A DNA stretch of 64,000 nucleotides from Butyricicoccus_A sp963620595 (GTDB lineage Bacteria; Bacillota; Clostridia; Oscillospirales; Butyricicoccaceae), in NCBI GenBank assembly GCA_963620595.1, contig CAVFAY010000011.1:17927-81926 (forward strand), given 5' to 3'. Position 1 is the first letter of the stretch. Each line of letters starts with the position of its first letter. The notes below the pieces were generated by a model. That model ran no database searches and had not been told where the DNA came from. It saw only the letters and a list, made by a program, of their open reading frames with translations. The translations under genes were made by a program, and so were the position numbers. Below, piece by piece: positions 16,575 to 24,900 of the stretch.

Positions 16575-17903
16575 ATGGGTAAAAAAATTGTCACCTGCCT
16601 GATGGCGGTACTGTTGCTGTGCGGCAGCATGAGCGCACTCGCCGCTGCACCGCAGACCACTTCACAGAGTGTGTGTGTGATGGATGCAGATACGGGGGAG
16701 ATTTTATATGAAAAAGATGCCTATACACAGCTGCCGATGGCGTCTATCACAAAGACGATGACGGCACTCGTTGCAATGGAAAACAGCGATTTGCAGGGAA
16801 CGACGACCGCAACCAATGAGGCATTGGCAACCGTTGATTTGGCGTCAACGCGAATTGGCTTTGAAGCGGGAGAAAATCTGACGCTGGATGAGCTGATGTA
16901 CTGCATGCTGGTTTATTCTGCCAATGATGCGGCGAATATTCTCGCGGCAGCTGTCGGCGGTACCGTAGATAACTTCGTTGCGATGATGAATGCAAAAGCA
17001 GAGGAGCTTGGCTGCACCCACACGCATTTTATGAATCCAAACGGCTTGGATGCTGATGGACATTACACCTGTGCGCATGACATGGCGATCATTACGCAGG
17101 CTGCCAATAAATATCCGGCATTTGCCAAGTATGCCGGTGCCGTGTGCTATACGCTGCCGGCGGATAATGTCATTGGGGACGGCTGGCAGATTAAGACCAA
17201 GGTCAATGCCTTAGAGCAGGGAGATCCAGTGTATGATGCGCGTATTTACGCCGCCAAGACTGGATGGACAACCAAGGCACACAATACATTTATCGCTTGC
17301 GCCAAGACGAAAGACGGCGGCAATATGATCGTAACTCTGCTCAACTGCCCGGTAAAAAACGGTATTTTTACGGAAACCACCGCTCTGCTCAATTACGCGG
17401 AGAGTGCGTATCCGAAGCTGACGGTATCCACAGATGCCTTTGAAAAAAAAGCAAAGAAAGCCGTAAAAAAAGCGGGCGGGAAGCTGGATGAAGCGGAGCT
17501 TCAAGATGTCACCCTTCGCCTGCCGGCGAGCATGACGGAAAACGATCTGTCTTATGCCTGCGCCAAGACGCCGTCCGGCGTACAGCTTCAAATCTCGGTT
17601 GCAGAGGGCAGCCGAAAAGCCTATCAGGATGAGACCGGCTTAGACGGATCTGTGCCGCTGGCAACAGTACTGCTTCCGGTTGTCGATGAGAAAACAGACA
17701 AACAGGGACAGAACGTGCAGACGGATGAGTCGGAGCAGCAGGGGGCATTGGCTTCCGTGCAGCAAAAGTTGAGTGGTCTGCCAAAGCTCGCGCAGGATGC
17801 ACTGATTGGCGCAAGCATTGTGATCTGTGCCATTGTCCTAATGTTTGCAATTTTGTTTGTCATCAGACTGCACAATCAGAACAAACGCCGTAAGAAAAAG
17901 TAA
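16575..17903 (+). CDS. Serine-type D-Ala-D-Ala carboxypeptidase (peptidase S11)
   Basis: 442-aa penicillin-binding protein of the S11 (DacA/DacF) family that trims the terminal D-Ala from peptidoglycan stem peptides. A signal peptide (1-24) is followed by the three active-site motifs: S57-I-T-K60, S115-A-N117 and K228-T-G230. A beta-rich domain follows, then a single TM helix near the C-terminus (about 411-434) and a positive KRRKKK end. Most S11 enzymes attach by an amphipathic helix, so the true C-terminal TM helix suggests firmer anchoring. Transcribed alone: own promoter upstream and terminator downstream. Confidence 0.92.
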   Translation: MGKKIVTCLMAVLLLCGSMSALAAAPQTTSQSVCVMDADTGEILYEKDAYTQLPMASITKTMTALVAMENSDLQGTTTATNEALATVDLASTRIGFEAGENLTLDELMYCMLVYSANDAANILAAAVGGTVDNFVAMMNAKAEELGCTHTHFMNPNGLDADGHYTCAHDMAIITQAANKYPAFAKYAGAVCYTLPADNVIGDGWQIKTKVNALEQGDPVYDARIYAAKTGWTTKAHNTFIACAKTKDGGNMIVTLLNCPVKNGIFTETTALLNYAESAYPKLTVSTDAFEKKAKKAVKKAGGKLDEAELQDVTLRLPASMTENDLSYACAKTPSGVQLQISVAEGSRKAYQDETGLDGSVPLATVLLPVVDEKTDKQGQNVQTDESEQQGALASVQQKLSGLPKLAQDALIGASIVICAIVLMFAILFVIRLHNQNKRRKKK

Positions 17904-17925
17904 AGAAAGTCATCGCGGAGATACG

Positions 17926-17957
17926 AGCTGGAACCACAGGTTCCAGCTTTTTATTTT
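17926..17957. terminator. Terminator between the carboxypeptidase gene and ybaK
   Basis: Perfect 10-bp arms AGCTGGAACC and GGTTCCAGCT with an ACA loop, followed by TTTTATTTT. It may serve both convergent genes. Confidence 0.85.
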
Positions 17958-18430
17958 ACCTCGATGTCGCCAAATTTGCCGCGGATGAGACCGAGCAGAG
18001 CATTTGGCTCCAACTCAACCTGAAAACCGATGCGTCCGCCGGATACAATGACGGTCGGCAGCTCCCTTGCGGAATCGCTGAGAACTGTCGGGAATTGTTT
18101 TTTCATACCGATGGGACTGCAGCCACCGCGGATATATCCAGTGAGTTTGTTGATGTCCTTGACATGAATCATCTGTACGGATTTTTCTCCCACAGCCTTT
18201 GCTGCTTTCTTGAGATCCAACTCAGCGGCAACCGGAATGACAAAGACATAATGTCCGCCGGATTTACCGGCAGTCACAAGGGTTTTATATACGCGCTCCA
18301 GCGGTTCGCCGATAGAGGTGGCAACGGAAATACCGTCTACATGTTCTCCGTCCGACTCGTAGCTGTGCGGCGTGTAGGGGATTTTTGCGCGGTCAAGCAT
18401 ACGCATGGCATTGGTTTTGTTTTCAGCCAT
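17951..18430 (-). CDS. YbaK/EbsC-type aminoacyl-tRNA deacylase
   Basis: 159-aa YbaK/ProX-fold protein. The family clears mischarged Cys-tRNA(Pro) in trans to prolyl-tRNA synthetase. The catalytic-site Lys lies in ERVYKTLVT, and the IRGGCSPIGMKKQFPTVL segment is characteristic of this branch. The start at 18430 has an AGGAGGCT ribosome binding site. The upstream region is shared with the divergent gntR gene, 444 bases away. Confidence 0.92.
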   Translation of the reverse strand: MAENKTNAMRMLDRAKIPYTPHSYESDGEHVDGISVATSIGEPLERVYKTLVTAGKSGGHYVFVIPVAAELDLKKAAKAVGEKSVQMIHVKDINKLTGYIRGGCSPIGMKKQFPTVLSDSARELPTVIVSGGRIGFQVELEPNALLGLIRGKFGDIEVK

Positions 18431-18630
18431 AGAAAAAGCCTCCTGTTGTTGCGTGGAATGATACTGCTATTATACACCAAAACGGCAGAAGAGACAGCGT
18501 TTTTTACGAAAACACAGAGGATTCGCAACAGCGGAAAAACGGACAGGCAGTCGCCCAACAACTGCAAGAGTTGTATGCTGTGTCAGCGTTCAGAGAATGC
18601 CGAAAAAATAACAATCCTGAAAACGCAAAG

Positions 18631-18655
18631 GTGCACGCAAAATAATTGCGTGCAC
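18631..18655. promoter_or_regulatory. GTGCAC-type inverted repeat upstream of gntR
   Basis: Perfect 10-bp arms GTGCACGCAA (18631-18640) and TTGCGTGCAC (18646-18655) around a 5-base spacer. A further GTGCAC core is at 18682-18687. It lies in the ybaK-gntR intergenic region, about 60 bases before the gntR promoter. No T-tract follows, so an operator is more likely than a terminator. Confidence 0.5.
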
Positions 18656-18714
18656 GCGCACATAATTAGTAAAAGTGTCGTGTGCACGTGCCCGCATTTT
18701 GTTGAAATTGCGAA

Positions 18715-18743
18715 TTTACTTTCTGGCCGGAACGGAATATACT
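18715..18743 (+). promoter_or_regulatory. gntR promoter
   Basis: TTTACT (18715-18720), 17-bp spacer, TATACT (18738-18743). The transcript would carry a leader of about 125 bases holding two GntR-type sites. The rest of the 18431-18874 gap shows no coding sequence. Confidence 0.65.
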
Positions 18744-18825
18744 AAGTACAACAAGAACAAAAGCAGACAACGTCCACTCCAACATGTACCTCTGTAAACA
18801 AAAGGTTGGACAAGGTAACATAGGA

Positions 18826-18855
18826 GTCTATACCAGAATAAGAATAGGTCTAGAC
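18826..18855. promoter_or_regulatory. Paired HutC/NagR-type GntR operators
   Basis: GTCTATAC (18826-18833) and the perfect palindrome GTCTAGAC (18848-18855) match the GTnTAnAC core bound by HutC-subfamily GntR regulators. Their starts are 22 bases apart, two helical turns. They sit just before the gntR ribosome binding site, which suggests autoregulation. Confidence 0.55.
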
Positions 18856-18874
18856 AAGTAGAAAGGAGTTAGAA

Positions 18875-19603
18875 ATGAAACGCATGTCATCATCTCTGCG
18901 AGCAAAAGAAGAATTTATGGTACTGTGCCGCGAAGGTATGTATCAGGCGGGAGAACGCCTGCCATCTGAGACCAAAATGGCACAAAGATTCGGAATTAGC
19001 CGCGAAACATGGCGTGCCTCGCTGGAACTGCTCCGGCGAGAGGGCATTATTTACTCCAAACACGGCGTGGGAACCTTCCTCATGGAAGTGTCCGCCAAGG
19101 CGGAAAATGATTTGACGCGCCTGTGTGCAGTCAGTGAAATGATTCGCCAGGCTGGCATCGCAGAGGGACGTTCCACCTATACGACCGGTCTTACCATTCC
19201 ATCCAGCGAGGTGGCATCCGCACTTGGCATCAAGTCCGGAATCAATGTCTTTTATGTCAATCGTACACGCTATGCCCAAAATGGCGAGCCGATCTGCTGC
19301 AGTATGCATTATATGCCGGTGTATCTGGCGGATGAGCTGGATCCGATGCATATGCCGGATTCACTGTTTTCCTACTTTGAACGCCGAAAGGGCATCTTTG
19401 TCAGCCGTTCTTCAGCGCACATCCTGATTCCGCAGCACGATGATCCACTGGCTGTACAGCTGCGGGGAGAAGATCAGAACATGCAGATTCTCGGCATGGA
19501 GCAGCAGCACTTTGATTCCCGCGGCAATCCGGTTCTGTATACCATAGATTATCTGCGAAGTGAAATCTTCAACTTTTCTGTGACTCGTATTCGCGAAAAG
19601 TAA
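18875..19603 (+). CDS. GntR-family (HutC type) transcriptional regulator
   Basis: 242-aa regulator with an N-terminal winged helix (about 5-70, with LPSETKMAQRFGISRETWR) and a C-terminal UTRA effector-binding domain (about 90-240). The HutC subfamily usually senses sugars, amino sugars or histidine breakdown products. AAAGGAG lies 8 bases before the ATG. Its own leader has two GTnTAnAC sites, so it probably represses itself. No transport or catabolic genes lie next to it, so the target pathway cannot be read from this window. A terminator separates it from the convergent serA. Confidence 0.9.
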   Translation: MKRMSSSLRAKEEFMVLCREGMYQAGERLPSETKMAQRFGISRETWRASLELLRREGIIYSKHGVGTFLMEVSAKAENDLTRLCAVSEMIRQAGIAEGRSTYTTGLTIPSSEVASALGIKSGINVFYVNRTRYAQNGEPICCSMHYMPVYLADELDPMHMPDSLFSYFERRKGIFVSRSSAHILIPQHDDPLAVQLRGEDQNMQILGMEQQHFDSRGNPVLYTIDYLRSEIFNFSVTRIREK

Positions 19604-19693
19604 TAACTATTTGATTTTTCCAAACTTTTTCTATCTCTCTTTGTCGGCAGCTCCGCGCATACCTGTGTGGGGCTGCTACTTTTTTCTGCGTAC

Positions 19694-19727
19694 AAAAGCG
19701 CCGCCTCCCGAAGGAAGCGGCGCTTTT
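19694..19727. terminator. Bidirectional terminator between gntR and serA
   Basis: Perfect arms AAAAGCGCCGC (19694-19704) and GCGGCGCTTTT (19717-19727) between convergent genes. Confidence 0.85.
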
Positions 19728-19752
19728 GCGGTAAATATATAGGAGATTATAG

Positions 19753-20919
19753 TTACTCGATAACACGGAACGAAATGACGCCTTCTACAGCCTGCAGAGC
19801 AGCCTTGGTGTCGGCAGACAGCTCGTCATTAGTTTCCATGATGGTGTAAGCAATCTCGTCACGCGGACGGCTGCCCATGTTCTCAATGTTAATGCCCTGA
19901 TTGGACAGCGTGGTGGACAGACGTGCGATCATATCCGGAATGTTGCGGTGCATGATGCAGATACGGATATCTGCTTCACGCGGAACGCGCAGATTCGGGA
20001 AGTTTACAGAGTTGCGGATTGTACCGGTTTCGAGGTATTCAATCAGCTCCTCAGCAGCCATGCGTGCGCAGTTGTCTTCGCTCTCCGGCGTGGAAGCACC
20101 CAGATGCGGCAGGCAGATCGCCTTCGGCTGTGCCAGCAGCTTCTCGGAAGCGAAGTCGGTCACATAGCAGGCGATCTTGCCGGACTCCAGACCGGCGATG
20201 ACAGCGTCCTCATCGCACAGACCGTTGCGGGCGAAGTTCAGGATGCGAACGCCATCCTTCATCTTCTCAATGCCTTCTGCACCGACAATGCCGCGGGTGG
20301 AATCCATCAGCGGTACATGAACGGTGATGTAGTCAGCCTTTTCAAAGATGTCGTTGAGATTTGCAGTATAAGCTACGCCGCGCTGGATGTTCAGAGCAGC
20401 GTTTACGGACAGATACGGGTCATAACCGATGACGTCCATGCCCAGCTCGATGGCAGCGTTTGCCACGCGAACGCCGATGGCACCCAGACCGATGACGCCC
20501 AGCGTCTTGCCTGCGATTTCCGGACCTGCAAAATTGGACTTGCCTTTTTCAGCCAGCGCGCCGATCTGGTCGCCGTTGCCTGCGAGAGTCTTTACCCAAT
20601 TTGCGCCGCCGATGATGTCACGGGAGGACAGCAGCAGACCGCACAGAACTAGCTCTTTTACGGCGTTTGCGTTTGCGCCCGGCGTGTTAAATACGACAAT
20701 GCCCTTTTCCGTGCACTTCTTGAGCGGGATGTTGTTGACACCGGCGCCGGCACGGGCAATGCACTTGAGTCCCTTCGGGAACTCCAGATCGTGCAGCTTG
20801 GCAGAACGAACTAAGATGGCATCATAGTCCGTCAGATCCTCCGAATACTCGTAGGAATCCTTCTTGAGCAGGTCGAGACCTGCGTTAGAAATCTTATTAA
20901 ACAGTTTTACCTGATGCAT
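19753..20919 (-). CDS. serA: D-3-phosphoglycerate dehydrogenase SerA
   Basis: First step of serine synthesis: oxidises 3-phosphoglycerate with NAD. The 388-aa protein has the substrate and nucleotide-binding domains of D-2-hydroxyacid dehydrogenases, with the Rossmann motif GVIGLGAIG near 148-156. A C-terminal ACT domain lies at about 315-388. It lacks the extra intervening domain of long SerA forms. Its start lies 28 bases after the serC stop, so the two are one operon, serC-serA, driven from the serC promoter. The ACT domain suggests feedback by serine. Confidence 0.93.
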   Translation of the reverse strand: MHQVKLFNKISNAGLDLLKKDSYEYSEDLTDYDAILVRSAKLHDLEFPKGLKCIARAGAGVNNIPLKKCTEKGIVVFNTPGANANAVKELVLCGLLLSSRDIIGGANWVKTLAGNGDQIGALAEKGKSNFAGPEIAGKTLGVIGLGAIGVRVANAAIELGMDVIGYDPYLSVNAALNIQRGVAYTANLNDIFEKADYITVHVPLMDSTRGIVGAEGIEKMKDGVRILNFARNGLCDEDAVIAGLESGKIACYVTDFASEKLLAQPKAICLPHLGASTPESEDNCARMAAEELIEYLETGTIRNSVNFPNLRVPREADIRICIMHRNIPDMIARLSTTLSNQGINIENMGSRPRDEIAYTIMETNDELSADTKAALQAVEGVISFRVIE

Positions 20920-20947
20920 GACAGAAAAATCTCCTTTTACAAGCCAA

Positions 20948-22033
20948 TTATTTGTTGTTCTTCTCGAACTTCTTCATGAAGTCGATGAGGTACTCAACGC
21001 CCTCAATCGGCATTGCATTGTAGATGGAAGCGCGCATACCGCCAACCAGACGATGACCCTTCAGGTTGGTCATACCGGCGTCGATGGATTCCTGAATAAA
21101 CTTCTTATCCAGATCGTCGTTGCCAGTGCGGAAGGTGACGTTCATGCGGGAGCGGGAAGCCTTCTGTGCAGCACCCTTGTAAAAATCAGTAGAATCCAGA
21201 TAGTCATACAGCATGCCGCTGCGGATGTCGGCATTCTTTGCCATTGCTTCCAGGCCGCCCATCTGCTCGACCCACTCAGTGACGAGCTTCATCATGTAGA
21301 TGGAGTACGTAGGAGGCGTGTTGTACATGCTGTTTTTGTCAGCCATCAGCTGGTAATCCAGCAGAACTGGCATGTTCTCGCGGTAGTGACCCATCAGGTC
21401 TTCGCGGATGATGACAACTGCCATACCGGCCGGACCCATGTTCTTCTGTGCACCGGCATAAATCAGGCCATACTTGGAAATATCCACCGGCTTAGACAGA
21501 ATGTTGGAGGACATATCCGCAACAACCGGAACATCGCCGGTGTTCGGGTCATAGTGCCACTCGGTGCCGAAGATGGTGTTGTTTGCGCAGATGTAGAAGT
21601 AGTCTGCATCCGGGCGAACGTCCAGCTGATCCGGCGTCGGAACCCAAGTAAAGTTGTCAGCTTCGGAGGTTGCAGCGATGTGAATGTCGCCGAACTTCTT
21701 TGCTTCCTTGTATGCATTGCGGGCAAAGTTGCCGGTGATGGCGTAATCAGCCTTGCCGGTTACCATGAGGTTCAGCGGAACTGCAGAGAACTGCATGGTT
21801 GCGCCGCCCTGCATGAACAGGATACGGTAGTTGTCCGGGATATTATATACGCGGCGCAGAACGTCCTGCGCACCGTTGATAATATCATCGTAGTACTTTG
21901 AACGGTGACTCATCTCCATAACTGACATGCCGGAACCGCCATAGTTTGTCATTTCTGCTGCTGCCTTCTCAAGGACCGGCAGCGGCATCATGGACGGGCC
22001 AGCCGAAAAGTTATAAATTCTTCCTTTGGACAT
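20948..22033 (-). CDS. serC: Phosphoserine aminotransferase SerC
   Basis: Class V PLP aminotransferase of 361 aa that converts 3-phosphohydroxypyruvate to phosphoserine, the second step of serine synthesis. The start MSKGRIYNFSAGPSMMP and the PLP-lysine region AGAQKNMGPAG are typical. It leads the serC-serA operon. A consensus promoter lies about 110 bases upstream, and the leader between them holds a 10-bp inverted repeat that may be regulatory. Confidence 0.95.
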   Translation of the reverse strand: MSKGRIYNFSAGPSMMPLPVLEKAAAEMTNYGGSGMSVMEMSHRSKYYDDIINGAQDVLRRVYNIPDNYRILFMQGGATMQFSAVPLNLMVTGKADYAITGNFARNAYKEAKKFGDIHIAATSEADNFTWVPTPDQLDVRPDADYFYICANNTIFGTEWHYDPNTGDVPVVADMSSNILSKPVDISKYGLIYAGAQKNMGPAGMAVVIIREDLMGHYRENMPVLLDYQLMADKNSMYNTPPTYSIYMMKLVTEWVEQMGGLEAMAKNADIRSGMLYDYLDSTDFYKGAAQKASRSRMNVTFRTGNDDLDKKFIQESIDAGMTNLKGHRLVGGMRASIYNAMPIEGVEYLIDFMKKFEKNNK

Positions 22034-22058
22034 GAGAATAATACCTGCCTTTCAACGG

Positions 22059-22099
22059 TACATAGGGATAAAAAAGAGTCAAATATCGGTCCCTATGTA
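22059..22099 (-). promoter_or_regulatory. Stem-loop in the serC leader
   Basis: Perfect 10-bp arms (on the minus strand TACATAGGGA and TCCCTATGTA) enclose 21 bases. The structure lies in the transcribed leader, ending about 25 bases before the serC start. There is no T-box consensus, no tRNA-like specifier domain and no T-tract after the stem, so its mechanism is open. Confidence 0.45.
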
Positions 22100-22138
22100 A
22101 TCAGATAGTTTTACCAGTTCGTTCAAACTGACATTCTT

Positions 22139-22168
22139 ATTAAATCGCATTCAGGGCAGTATTGTCAA
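22139..22168 (-). promoter_or_regulatory. serC-serA promoter
   Basis: On the minus strand TTGACA (22168-22163), 18-bp spacer, TTTAAT (22144-22139). Confidence 0.75.
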
Positions 22169-22312
22169 GATGTCAAACTGGTTTTCATCCGACTGCTGTA
22201 ATTTAGCGCGTGAAAGCAAAAATTTTTGTCTATTTTTGCAGGACAAAGAAAGCAACCCTGCAAAGAATGATAAAAATACGGCAAAGTTGAGCACATTTGA
22301 TGCAAAAGTCAG

Positions 22313-23389
22313 TCAGATATGACGTTTCGAACGCTTGAGCTGTAATCTGCCAGGGCAGGTTTCCGGAGCGAATTTCCAGTGACAGACCGGACAAGCAAAG
22401 CAGGTGCCGCTGTTGCGTCCCGCCTGAATATCATTGCCCCAGGACGGATTGACGAGATGTGCGCGGCCGGGAACAATCATGTCTACGCCGGTGCGCTGTA
22501 AAATATCCTCCGCCTGCCCACCGGTTCGGATCTCATTGCAGGCAAAGACCGGAATAGACACTAGCTCTTTGATGCGTTGTGCGCCGTAAATGGCGGGCGT
22601 GTGCGGAAAATCAACGGGCTTTTCCAGATGTGCGCCCCAGTCACAGCCGTAATAGGCGTCGATGAAATCCAAACCCTGATCTTCGCACCACTTTGCACTT
22701 GCCAAGCCGTCCTGCAGAGACGGCTCAAAGACGCCGAGACGAATGCCGAGAATGAAATCCGTCGGCGTCACGGCGCGGATGCCGTCAATGATGCGTTTGA
22801 GAATCAAGCGATCAGCGGCGTTGTAGGCATCGCTGCGGTGATTCAGATGGGCATTCAAAAACTCGCTGAGCAGATAGCCGTGACAGGCGTGCAGCTCCAC
22901 GCCGTCATATCCCGCCCGATAGGCGCGCTGGGCGGCATCGATAAAATCGCGTTCAATCTGCTGAATCTCAGAGACCGTCAGTGCGCGGGCGCAGCGCGTG
23001 TGACCGCTGACCTGTACCATGCAGTCGCTTGGACAGACGCGATCTTGTTCCCGCGCCGCAAGAATGCCTGCGTGACTGAGTTGGACAATCGCGGGCATTT
23101 TTGCTTCGTGAAAGATGTCGATCAGTTTCCGAAGGCCGTCTATTTGGCTGTCGTCCCAGATGCCGAGCTGATCGAGCGTCAGCCGCCCTTCGCGGCTGAC
23201 GCTGGTCGCCTGCTGGATGACGAGACCTGCTCCGCCGTGCACGAGGGCGCGGTAATGGGAGAGAAACGGCTCCGTCACACATCCGTTCTCACTGCTCCAT
23301 GTGTAGATGACAAGAGGCGGCACGCAAATGCGGCTGCGGAAATGAAACCCGTGCCAGTCCCAAGCTTCAAATAACTTCTGATATGTCAT
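22313..23389 (-). CDS. Old Yellow Enzyme-family FMN oxidoreductase with Cys cluster
   Basis: 358-aa protein with the FMN-binding TIM barrel of the OYE/2,4-dienoyl-CoA reductase group. The QLSHAG motif and ELHACHGYLLSEFLNAHLNH region are present. Unlike classical OYEs it ends in a C-x2-C-x2-C-x8-C cluster (C330, C333, C336, C345) followed by a basic tail. That resembles the iron-sulfur site of dienoyl-CoA reductases, but the FAD/NAD domain those enzymes carry is absent. Start at 23389 has GGGAGGTG upstream. Substrate unknown; an electron partner would have to come from elsewhere. Confidence 0.8.
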   Translation of the reverse strand: MTYQKLFEAWDWHGFHFRSRICVPPLVIYTWSSENGCVTEPFLSHYRALVHGGAGLVIQQATSVSREGRLTLDQLGIWDDSQIDGLRKLIDIFHEAKMPAIVQLSHAGILAAREQDRVCPSDCMVQVSGHTRCARALTVSEIQQIERDFIDAAQRAYRAGYDGVELHACHGYLLSEFLNAHLNHRSDAYNAADRLILKRIIDGIRAVTPTDFILGIRLGVFEPSLQDGLASAKWCEDQGLDFIDAYYGCDWGAHLEKPVDFPHTPAIYGAQRIKELVSIPVFACNEIRTGGQAEDILQRTGVDMIVPGRAHLVNPSWGNDIQAGRNSGTCFACPVCHWKFAPETCPGRLQLKRSKRHI

Positions 23390-23433
23390 ACGAGCACCTC
23401 CCAAATGCCAGATGTTCAAATTTGTTACCGTTT

Positions 23434-23462
23434 ATTGTAACACTGTCTCTGCATCCCAACAA
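23434..23462 (-). promoter_or_regulatory. Promoter of the OYE-family gene with overlapping palindrome
   Basis: On the minus strand TTGTTG (23462-23457), 17-bp spacer, extended -10 TGTTACAAT (TACAAT at 23439-23434). The inverted repeat GTTAC-8-GTAAC (23424-23441) overlaps the -10 box, a repressor-like placement. Confidence 0.6.
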
Positions 23463-23576
23463 TATCTTCGGTAACATGCACCCAGATCCGGCACAAAAGA
23501 CCTGAAAATACGGACGATTGCACCTTGTACCGGCGAGAGAAATGGCATATAATTAAAAAATATGCCGGAACGCGCA

Positions 23577-23605
23577 TAGACGTTCGTTTGTTCCGGTGTT
23601 ATAAT
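23577..23605 (+). promoter_or_regulatory. Promoter of the FemAB-alr operon
   Basis: Extended -10 TGTTATAAT (TATAAT at 23600-23605) with a weak -35 TAGACG 17 bp upstream. The inverted repeat CCGGAAC (23565-23571) / GTTCCGG (23590-23596) brackets the -35 and spacer. Confidence 0.6.
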
Positions 23606-23651
23606 GGAAATACGTATGAAATTCTGTTCCAATCGAATCAGGAGGATGGAA

Positions 23652-24899
23652 ATGTTTGAATTTGTAAATGACAATACGCTGGCTGAATATGAAGCCTTTA
23701 ATATGAGCCACCCGTTTGGCCATTTTGCTCAGTCCAAGAAGTGGGCAAACCTTAAAGATAACTGGAAGTGGGAAGCAATTATTGTCCGCGATGAGAACGG
23801 TGCGATCTGCGGTTCGCTCGCTGTGCTCATCCGCAATCTGCCGCATATGCCGTGGACACTGATGTATGGATGCCGCGGACCGGTCTGTGATCCGCACGAC
23901 CGCGCAACCATGGAGCAGCTTATAGAGGGTGCTCGCGTGCTGGCAAAGAAGTACCATTCGTATGTGCTCAAGATTGATCCGGATGTCTCCATTGAGGACA
24001 AGGAGTTTATCAAGGAGCTGGAGCATCTGGGCTTTAAGAATGCAACCGGTGACGGCAAGAACTTTGAGGGCATTCAGCCGAACTTCGTGTTCCGTCTGGA
24101 TGTTTCCGAGATGAACGCCAAGAAGATCTATACCGCTGAGCCGGGCGAGGCATTCGACATCACTGTCGATGACACGCAGGGCGAGGATGCGATCATGCAC
24201 TTCAAGACGGATACCCGTACCAAGGTGCGCAAGGCAATCAAGCGCGGCGTCAAAATTAAGCTGGTCGGCAAGGAAATGATGCCGTTCTTCGCAAAGATGA
24301 TGCTGGAGACCGGCCTGCGTGATGGATTTGTTACCCGTCCGGCAAGCTACTTCAATAAAATGCTGGACGCTATGGGCGACAATGCTCGTCTGTACATGGC
24401 GTTCTATGAGGATAAGCCGATTGCAGGCACACTTGCCATTTACTACGGCGACAAGGTTTGGTATTTGTACGGCGCATCTGCAAACGGCACCAAGGAATTT
24501 GACGTTCGTAAGCTGATGCCGAACTACTTATTGCAGTGGATGATGATTCAGTGGTCTCTGGAGAAGAAGTGCCGCATTTATGACTTCCGCGGCGTTTCCG
24601 GAGATCTGACACCGGACAACCCGCTCTACGGTCTGTACCGCTTTAAGAAGGATTTCAATGGCGATCTGGTACAGTTTGTCGGTGAATATGACCTTGTATT
24701 CAACAAGCCGGTATACTTTGCTGTTGTACACGGCCAGAGCACCTATCGCAACCTGCGCCGCAAGCGTTTCCTTAAAAAGAATGCTGCGATGGATACCTCG
24801 AAGCCGAAGAACCTGACCGGCGATCATCGCGGTGAGCAGAAACAGGCAAAGCCGGAAGAAAAGAAGGCTGAGGACAACAAGCCGGAAGAGAACAAGTAA
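23652..24899 (+). CDS. FemAB-family peptidoglycan bridge aminoacyltransferase
   Basis: 415-aa protein of the FemA/FemB/MurM family, which uses aminoacyl-tRNA to build cross-bridge residues on lipid II. The two GNAT-like halves are recognisable, with HFAQSKKWANLKDNWKWE near the N-terminus and the YYGDKVWYLYGASANGTKEF segment near 275. A charged, probably disordered tail of about 35 residues rich in Lys, Glu and Pro ends the protein. The ATG at 23652 follows GGAGG. Alanine racemase starts one base after its stop, an arrangement that joins two wall-building steps. The amino acid added cannot be told from sequence. Confidence 0.85.
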   Translation: MFEFVNDNTLAEYEAFNMSHPFGHFAQSKKWANLKDNWKWEAIIVRDENGAICGSLAVLIRNLPHMPWTLMYGCRGPVCDPHDRATMEQLIEGARVLAKKYHSYVLKIDPDVSIEDKEFIKELEHLGFKNATGDGKNFEGIQPNFVFRLDVSEMNAKKIYTAEPGEAFDITVDDTQGEDAIMHFKTDTRTKVRKAIKRGVKIKLVGKEMMPFFAKMMLETGLRDGFVTRPASYFNKMLDAMGDNARLYMAFYEDKPIAGTLAIYYGDKVWYLYGASANGTKEFDVRKLMPNYLLQWMMIQWSLEKKCRIYDFRGVSGDLTPDNPLYGLYRFKKDFNGDLVQFVGEYDLVFNKPVYFAVVHGQSTYRNLRRKRFLKKNAAMDTSKPKNLTGDHRGEQKQAKPEEKKAEDNKPEENK

Positions 24900-24900
24900 C

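Noticed and set aside
22034..22170. T-box riboswitch before serC
   Set aside because: No TGGNACCGCG-like T-box sequence, no specifier loop and no terminator; the leader is too short.
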